From assembly GCF_023278365.1 (NCBI RefSeq), contig NZ_CP075338.1:1860001-1924000 (forward strand): 64,000 nucleotides of DNA, in the 5' to 3' direction. This DNA comes from Epilithonimonas zeae (GTDB taxonomy: Bacteria; Bacteroidota; Bacteroidia; Flavobacteriales; Weeksellaceae). The position numbers and the translations under genes were made by a program. Within the stretch, counting starts at the first letter, position 1. Every line of letters begins with the position of its first letter. This document shows positions 59,720-64,000 of the stretch, piece by piece. Under the pieces are notes generated by a model. That model was not told where the DNA came from and did not search any database. It saw nothing but the letters and a program-made list of their open reading frames with translations.

Positions 59720-61171
59720 ATGTCAAGCAAAACACCTTGTTTTACCATCTGTAAAGACTGCGGAGGTCTCGGAAAGAAGAAAAAAAGAATCAAGAAAAGT
59801 CTGAAGCTCCGATACCAATCTGAAGTAGAAAATTTTGAAAAAAACAAAGGCCGCGGCAATGCTCCTTTACTTCCAGAAGCGCATTTGTACATTTGCCCAA
59901 CTTGCTCAGGTTCAGGATTAATTTCTGCTGATGAGTTTCCAAATCCAGACACAGAAAATTTCCCACACATTACCATAATTGGTGGCGGAATTGGTGGTGT
60001 GGCGTTGGCGGTTGCTTGTCTGCATCGCGGTATTCCTTTTACAATTTATGAGCGAGACAAGTGTTTTAATGAGCGTTCGCAAGGTTACGGACTTACATTG
60101 CAACAAGCCAGCAAAGTGATAGATGGATTCGGAATTTCTAATCTGGAACAAGGCGTTGTTTCTACAAGACATCTGGTGCATAAACCCGACGGAACTGTGG
60201 TTGCCGAATGGGGAATGCGAAAGTGGATGGCAAACTCTACGAAAGCCAGTCCAAAAAAAACGAATATCCACATTGCCAGACAAGCTTTGCGCTCTACATT
60301 GATTCAACAATTAGGCGATAATGACAAGATACAATGGGGACATCAATTGATTGATTTTAATGAAGACAAGGACGGACAATTAGACCTTATCTTTCAAGTC
60401 AATGGCGAATCAAAAACCGCAAAAGCCGATTTGATAGTGGGTGCAGATGGCATCCGCAGTGCAGTTCGTAACATCTTAATTGGTGAAGCGAAGTCACCTT
60501 TGCGATATTTAGGCTGCATTGTGATTTTAGGGATTTGTCCTTTGAGCGCATTAGAAAACAATAATCATCCTTTGCTTGATTCGGCAACTGTTTTTCAAAC
60601 TGCCAATGGGAATGAACGGATTTATATGATGCCTTTCAATTCTGAGTCTGTGATGTGGCAACTAAGTTTCCCAATGTCTGAGGAAGAAGCTAAAGAATTA
60701 AGTTCAAAAGGTTCTGAAGCTTTAAAAGAAGAAGCTATCAAACGTACGCAATGGCACGCTCCTATTCCTCAAATTATGGAGGCCACTCTAGCCAGTCAAG
60801 TTTCCGGATACCCGGTTTATGACCGAGAGTTACTCAATCCTGATTTATTACTAAATGCAGGAAAAGCTACATTAATCGGTGACGCTGCTCATCCAATGAG
60901 TCCGTTCAAAGGGCAAGGCGCCAATCAGGCTTTGCTGGATGCTTTATCTTTGGCTCGAATCATTTCGAAACAATGCCAACCAAAATCTGATTGGAAATCA
61001 AGAGGAATCCGAGAAAGTGTGCTAAAGCAGTTCGAAGCAGAGATGATTGAAAGAAGTTCAGTCAAAGTTGAAGATTCTGCAGCAGCTGCACAATTTCTAC
61101 ACTCAGACCTTGCGCTTTATGAAGGGAACGAACCGCGAGGTAAGGTTTTGAAAAGGAAGAATTTATTGTAA
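59720..61171 (+). CDS. FAD-dependent monooxygenase with N-terminal DnaJ-type zinc motif
   Basis: A 483-residue protein. Residues 1-80 carry CxxC-type motifs: Cys11 and Cys14 in CKDCGGLG, and Cys59 and Cys62 in CPTCSGSG, like half of a DnaJ zinc-finger repeat pair, with basic residues between. From about 84 a group A flavoprotein monooxygenase begins: GGGIGG at 88-93, the DG motif VGADGIRSAVR near 240 (Asp243, Gly244), and the GD motif GDAAHPMSPFKGQGAN at 387-402. Substrate unknown; related enzymes hydroxylate phenols or act like UbiH. It is in an operon with tex. Confidence 0.88.
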   Translation: MSSKTPCFTICKDCGGLGKKKKRIKKSLKLRYQSEVENFEKNKGRGNAPLLPEAHLYICPTCSGSGLISADEFPNPDTENFPHITIIGGGIGGVALAVACLHRGIPFTIYERDKCFNERSQGYGLTLQQASKVIDGFGISNLEQGVVSTRHLVHKPDGTVVAEWGMRKWMANSTKASPKKTNIHIARQALRSTLIQQLGDNDKIQWGHQLIDFNEDKDGQLDLIFQVNGESKTAKADLIVGADGIRSAVRNILIGEAKSPLRYLGCIVILGICPLSALENNNHPLLDSATVFQTANGNERIYMMPFNSESVMWQLSFPMSEEEAKELSSKGSEALKEEAIKRTQWHAPIPQIMEATLASQVSGYPVYDRELLNPDLLLNAGKATLIGDAAHPMSPFKGQGANQALLDALSLARIISKQCQPKSDWKSRGIRESVLKQFEAEMIERSSVKVEDSAAAAQFLHSDLALYEGNEPRGKVLKRKNLL

Positions 61172-61235
61172 TAAAAAAGCGATTCTACCACTGTAAAACC
61201 GCTTTATATAATTTAATTCTAAATCTTAAGAACTA

Positions 61236-61424
61236 TCAATAATCTTTACTACTTCTTTTCGGCTCTCTCACTTCCGGCCATTTGGTTACAGCACCTTTAT
61301 CATCATTCGGCATCATGCGCTTTTCACGGCTGGTGAATTCCGGATCTTCTGAAGCCATATAAGCTAAAAAGGAAGAAAGCAAAACTCAATGTGATTTTGT
61401 AGCTCTTTTTTTTGAAATAATCAT
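61236..61424 (-). pseudogene. Interrupted small protein gene (in-frame TGA at codon 13), or 40-residue ORF
   Basis: On the minus strand ATG 61424 opens a frame of 63 codons ending at TGA 61236-61238, with one more in-frame TGA at 61386-61388. Reading through that stop gives a short basic N-terminus, a hydrophobic part (VLLSSFLAYM) and a charged, Pro/Arg/Lys-rich tail beginning ASEDPEFTSREKRMMPN and ending REPKRSSKDY. The tail looks like real protein sequence. It may be a small gene broken by a nonsense change (for instance Trp TGG to TGA), a sequencing error, or a shorter gene starting at ATG 61358 (40 residues). Confidence 0.5.
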
Positions 61425-61505
61425 TATAAGCTATAAAAGATTTATTAATACTTTAAAAGATTGTAGATATTTATCGTAATATTAATTTAATATTTAAATA
61501 TATTT

Positions 61506-61513
61506 TATTTTTG
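61506..61513 (+). promoter_or_regulatory. -7 element of the TPR/HTH gene
   Basis: TATTTTTG, 25 bases before TTG 61539. The nearest TTG for a -33 element is 42 bases upstream, so only the -7 part is supported. Confidence 0.5.
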
Positions 61514-61538
61514 TATCGAACACTTAATAACAAATGAT

Positions 61539-63023
61539 TTGAAAAACAAAATATCTTTAAATAAGATTACACCGATTCGGCATAATATCATATTATTTTG
61601 CACCTTATTCTTCTATCCACTTTTGTCGGCTCAGAAGCATTATACGCCAAAACAAATAGATTCTCTGATTACATCTAATGAGAAACCGAATGACTGGAGC
61701 TTGGAAAGAAATATATATTTTCTTACTGATCTTTATAAACAATCTGAAAAGATTCATTATGAAAAAGGTATGTACCGATGCTTAATACAAATAAGCAATT
61801 GGTATATGATGAAGGCACAATATAAAAAAGCTCTCCCTTATTTAAAAAAAATAAAAAATCTAACATTAAACAATACTGACAATCTCAAATATAAAATTAT
61901 GGCGCTTCAAAGCAAGTCTTTTGCTTTTACTAACTTAGGTCTGTATGATGATGCGCATGTTGCGATTGATGAATCAATCAGGCAGGCAAATATGATAAGT
62001 GATTCTGAAACGAAATTTAAGCTTTTGGGCAGGGGTCTTGATATCAAATCTGCACTTTATATTGAATTAAAAATGCCGCAGGATTCTGTGCTACTTTATC
62101 TGAAAAAATCAGCAGCTCAATATAAGCAAATAAAAAATACGTCGGAAAGAACAAACTTATTGAATGCTGCTTATATTAATATTAGCACTAGTTTCTTTAA
62201 TGCAAAAAAATTGGATTCAGCGATTTATTATTCGCGTAAAGTAATTAACTCCAAGCAAATAAGTGAAGAATCAAAATCTCCTGTGTTTCAGACTTTAGCA
62301 CAAATACATCGTGAAAAGAATAATTGGGACAGTGCATTTTATTATTATAAACAAGCCGAAGCAACATCGGTTAAACTGGGTAATCCTTTGGATTTAAAAT
62401 CGATTTATCAAACACTTACCGAGATGTATGATAGATCTGGAGATAAGAAAAATGCTTTAATATATGCTAAAAAGTACGCCCACTTATCCGACAGTCTTAA
62501 TGCTATTAATAAACAAAGTGTAGCAGTGGCTAATAAAAATATTAAAGAAAATCTTCAGGAAGAGAATTTATTCCAACAAAAACGCTTGTATTGGATTATA
62601 GGAGGTATTCTTGTAATTCTGTTTTTTTTAGCATTACTGTCATTATATATTTTTAGATACTATACTAAAGAGAAAAAAAGTATTATTGAAGAAAAAACAA
62701 AAGAACTAAAGGAACTTCATTCTAAAGTAAATGATTCCTTTGATGAGATAGTCTCTCTCGCAAAAAATAACGACAGCACTTTTTTAGGTCGTTTCAAAGA
62801 AGTATATCCGGATTTCTGTAATAAAATTCAGAAGATATGCCCGGACATTATCAATTCTGAACTAACTTTTTGTGCCTATCTCAAGCTGAATTTTTCAACA
62901 AAAGAAATTGCGACTTATACATTCACTGCAATTAAATCCGTTCAAAACAGGAAGAACCGCCTAAGAAAGAGACTGAATATCCCTTCTGATGAAGATATCT
63001 ATATCTGGATAGATAAACTATAA
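61539..63023 (+). CDS. TPR protein with membrane helix and C-terminal helix-turn-helix
   Basis: A 494-residue membrane protein. Signal peptide/segment about 1-30 (cut near LLSAQ), tetratricopeptide-like repeats about 50-335 (e.g. KKALPYLKKIKNLTL; YDRSGDKKNALIYAKKYAHL), one membrane helix at about 350-372, a coiled segment with KELKELHSKVND, and a cytoplasmic HTH-like end (SELTFCAYLKLNFSTKEIAT then NRKNRLRKRLNI). This is the layout of Bacteroidota regulators that sense outside with TPRs and bind DNA inside. The start is TTG; an ATG at 61534 opens a two-codon frame that ends over it. Confidence 0.85.
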   Translation: MKNKISLNKITPIRHNIILFCTLFFYPLLSAQKHYTPKQIDSLITSNEKPNDWSLERNIYFLTDLYKQSEKIHYEKGMYRCLIQISNWYMMKAQYKKALPYLKKIKNLTLNNTDNLKYKIMALQSKSFAFTNLGLYDDAHVAIDESIRQANMISDSETKFKLLGRGLDIKSALYIELKMPQDSVLLYLKKSAAQYKQIKNTSERTNLLNAAYINISTSFFNAKKLDSAIYYSRKVINSKQISEESKSPVFQTLAQIHREKNNWDSAFYYYKQAEATSVKLGNPLDLKSIYQTLTEMYDRSGDKKNALIYAKKYAHLSDSLNAINKQSVAVANKNIKENLQEENLFQQKRLYWIIGGILVILFFLALLSLYIFRYYTKEKKSIIEEKTKELKELHSKVNDSFDEIVSLAKNNDSTFLGRFKEVYPDFCNKIQKICPDIINSELTFCAYLKLNFSTKEIATYTFTAIKSVQNRKNRLRKRLNIPSDEDIYIWIDKL

Positions 63024-63029
63024 AAAACA

Positions 63030-63049
63030 GGCTCCATTGGAATGGAGCC
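63030..63049. terminator. Terminator between the TPR/HTH gene and the convergent T9SS gene
   Basis: GGCTCCAT pairs perfectly with ATGGAGCC, loop TGGA, followed by T-rich sequence on the plus strand and A-run on the other side. It probably works for both convergent genes. Confidence 0.85.
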
Positions 63050-63054
63050 CATTT

Positions 63055-64000
63055 TTATTCTTTAATAATTTTTAAGGTGTGTTTTTGCCCGTCAAATATA
63101 CCTTTAAGAAAATAAGCGCCTTTTGGAAGCTTGTTGACATTAAGCTGTCTGCCTTTCATGCCTTTGACATCCAGAACTTTCTGACCAGAGGTATCATAAA
63201 TTTCTACATTAGTAATAATAGATGCTCCGCCAATATTCAGGACATCTTTTACTGGATTTGGATATATAGAAACAATTTTCTTATCGATATTATTAACAGC
63301 CATCACAGGATCTGGCAGCTCCAGACGAAAACCTATTGGAGATCCGTTTTTCTTCCCCCATCCTGTAATATATTTTCCATTGGGAGAAATTCCTGTTGGC
63401 AGATTAAAAGTCACATCTTGGGTATCAATTCCAAGGCTTTTTGCATAGGCAGTCAGCTCTACCCTTCCAGTCGTCGGAGTCCAGATGAAGCCCTCTCCTT
63501 TATCTGGTGCCGTACCGGTACCATCAAAAAGATTACGGAAATATCCCACTACCATGCTTCCATCGGCATTTACAGAAGTTGCTGCTCCAGAAAAACCTGT
63601 GTCTAGGCTCACGTCAGGATGATTGATTTTTATTACTCCAGTATCTTCGCTCCAGATGGTAGCATACCCCAGCAAACTGCTTCCTACTGCCCAAACTCCG
63701 TTATCTGAAACGTCTGAAACCTCATTCAAAGGTAAGCTACCGTATTCTGTTTCTTCCGTAACAAGAGTCTGGGTATTGTTTTTCCAAATAGCAAAGGTTC
63801 TTCCCATATCAGTATCCTGCCATCCGCCAACTACAGTTCCATCAGCGTTCACTGCGTTGGCTCTTGCACTATTACCTGCTACAGTACTGCCCATATCTAT
63901 AATACCAGTTTCGGCACTCCACTTTACCGGATGCGCTGTACCTCCAGAAATCCACCCCAACCCTACTACTGTCTTTCCGTCGGATGATATGCCATAAGCC
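63055..64000 (-). CDS. HAF-repeat-like protein with T9SS sorting domain (5' end beyond window)
   Basis: The frame is open up to the right edge, so the N-terminus is missing. The visible 315 residues have repeated patterns such as NADGTVVGGWQDTD, NADGSMVVGYF and, near the edge, SSDGKTVVG. They match HAF-type repeats of extracellular proteins. The C-terminal 75 residues are a T9SS type A sorting domain (SIYPNPVKDVLNI, VEIYDTSGQKVLDV, KGAYFLKG). Secreted or surface-attached. A TTG at 63960 is not the true start because the repeat continues upstream. Confidence 0.82.
   Translation of the reverse strand, partial: AYGISSDGKTVVGLGWISGGTAHPVKWSAETGIIDMGSTVAGNSARANAVNADGTVVGGWQDTDMGRTFAIWKNNTQTLVTEETEYGSLPLNEVSDVSDNGVWAVGSSLLGYATIWSEDTGVIKINHPDVSLDTGFSGAATSVNADGSMVVGYFRNLFDGTGTAPDKGEGFIWTPTTGRVELTAYAKSLGIDTQDVTFNLPTGISPNGKYITGWGKKNGSPIGFRLELPDPVMAVNNIDKKIVSIYPNPVKDVLNIGGASIITNVEIYDTSGQKVLDVKGMKGRQLNVNKLPKGAYFLKGIFDGQKHTLKIIKE

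Larger units (their letters stand above)
61172..61538. other. Intergenic region with interrupted small ORF and a -7 element
   Basis: This 367-base gap holds the interrupted minus-strand ORF at 61236-61424, AAAGCG/CGCTTT (61176-61181 and 61200-61205, weak), a very AT-rich stretch and a -7 element TATTTTTG at 61506-61513 on the plus strand. No longer reading frame is convincing. Confidence 0.5.

Overview
The window is a chromosomal segment of a low-GC member of the Bacteroidota, most likely a Chryseobacterium-like Weeksellaceae. Signs of this are a PorP/SprF protein and two proteins with type IX secretion (T9SS) C-terminal sorting domains, GSCFA, DUF3822, DUF1800/DUF1501 and DUF3575 families, near absence of Shine-Dalgarno sites, promoters of the Bacteroidota type (TTG, about 17-23 bases, TAnnTTTG), and several start codons that can only be TTG or GTG. 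The species is inferred from protein families, not from a marker gene; no rRNA, tRNA, CRISPR array, prophage or insertion sequence was found.

Layout. 1-7657: 3' half of the complex I operon, nuoG (end) to nuoN, closed by a terminator. 7658-10758: a repeat-bearing gap and two exported hydrolases. 10793-17705: LLM oxidoreductase (-), aquaporin (+), then a long minus-strand set (nuclease-like protein, DUF5715, LuxE-like acyltransferase, lpxH, small membrane protein, DUF3575 barrel, thioredoxin-like protein). 18108-22921: DUF3822, rsmD, glucosaminidase, the divergent HxlR/nitroreductase pair and an ABC-F ATPase. 23001-24915: quinol monooxygenase and MdaB-like quinone reductase with a divergent LysR regulator. 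25053-30296: murI, hemW, porP/sprF, rluD and a PASTA protein, all minus. 30427-35161: hpt, adk, obg, a beta-barrel, a DUF6438 lipoprotein and a DEAD-box helicase. 35221-40523: minus-strand unknown exported protein, TatD, GSCFA, polyprenyl synthetase and a Kelch/T9SS protein. 40725-49991: LytS/LytTR two-component system, PiT phosphate transporter with its DUF47 partner, a second DEAD-box helicase, serine dehydratase, hydrolase, YceI and an outer-membrane barrel. 50211-53825: DUF1800/DUF1501 pair and ohr/ohrR peroxide defence. 53989-61171: fabH (-), corA, EEP nuclease, a 56-residue membrane protein, tex and an unusual FAD monooxygenase. 61172-64000: a broken small ORF, a TPR/membrane/HTH regulator, and a T9SS protein running off the right end.

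Most genes are housekeeping or envelope functions. The less ordinary content lies between genes: several distinct families of inverted repeats, one with three copies (17971, 47735, 55162) and one interrupted by 51 bases, others sharing words between loci, plus a hairpin at 48489 whose loop can pair with downstream sequence. Other leads are a palindromic operator on the -33 element of ohr, a probable leaderless corA transcript, a hairpin at the 5' end of a helicase mRNA, a DnaJ-type zinc motif fused to a flavin monooxygenase, a DAPF motif in RsmD, and a 62-codon reading frame with one in-frame TGA. I see no clear multi-gene defence or other new system; the repeats and the DUF1800/DUF1501 pair are the best leads.
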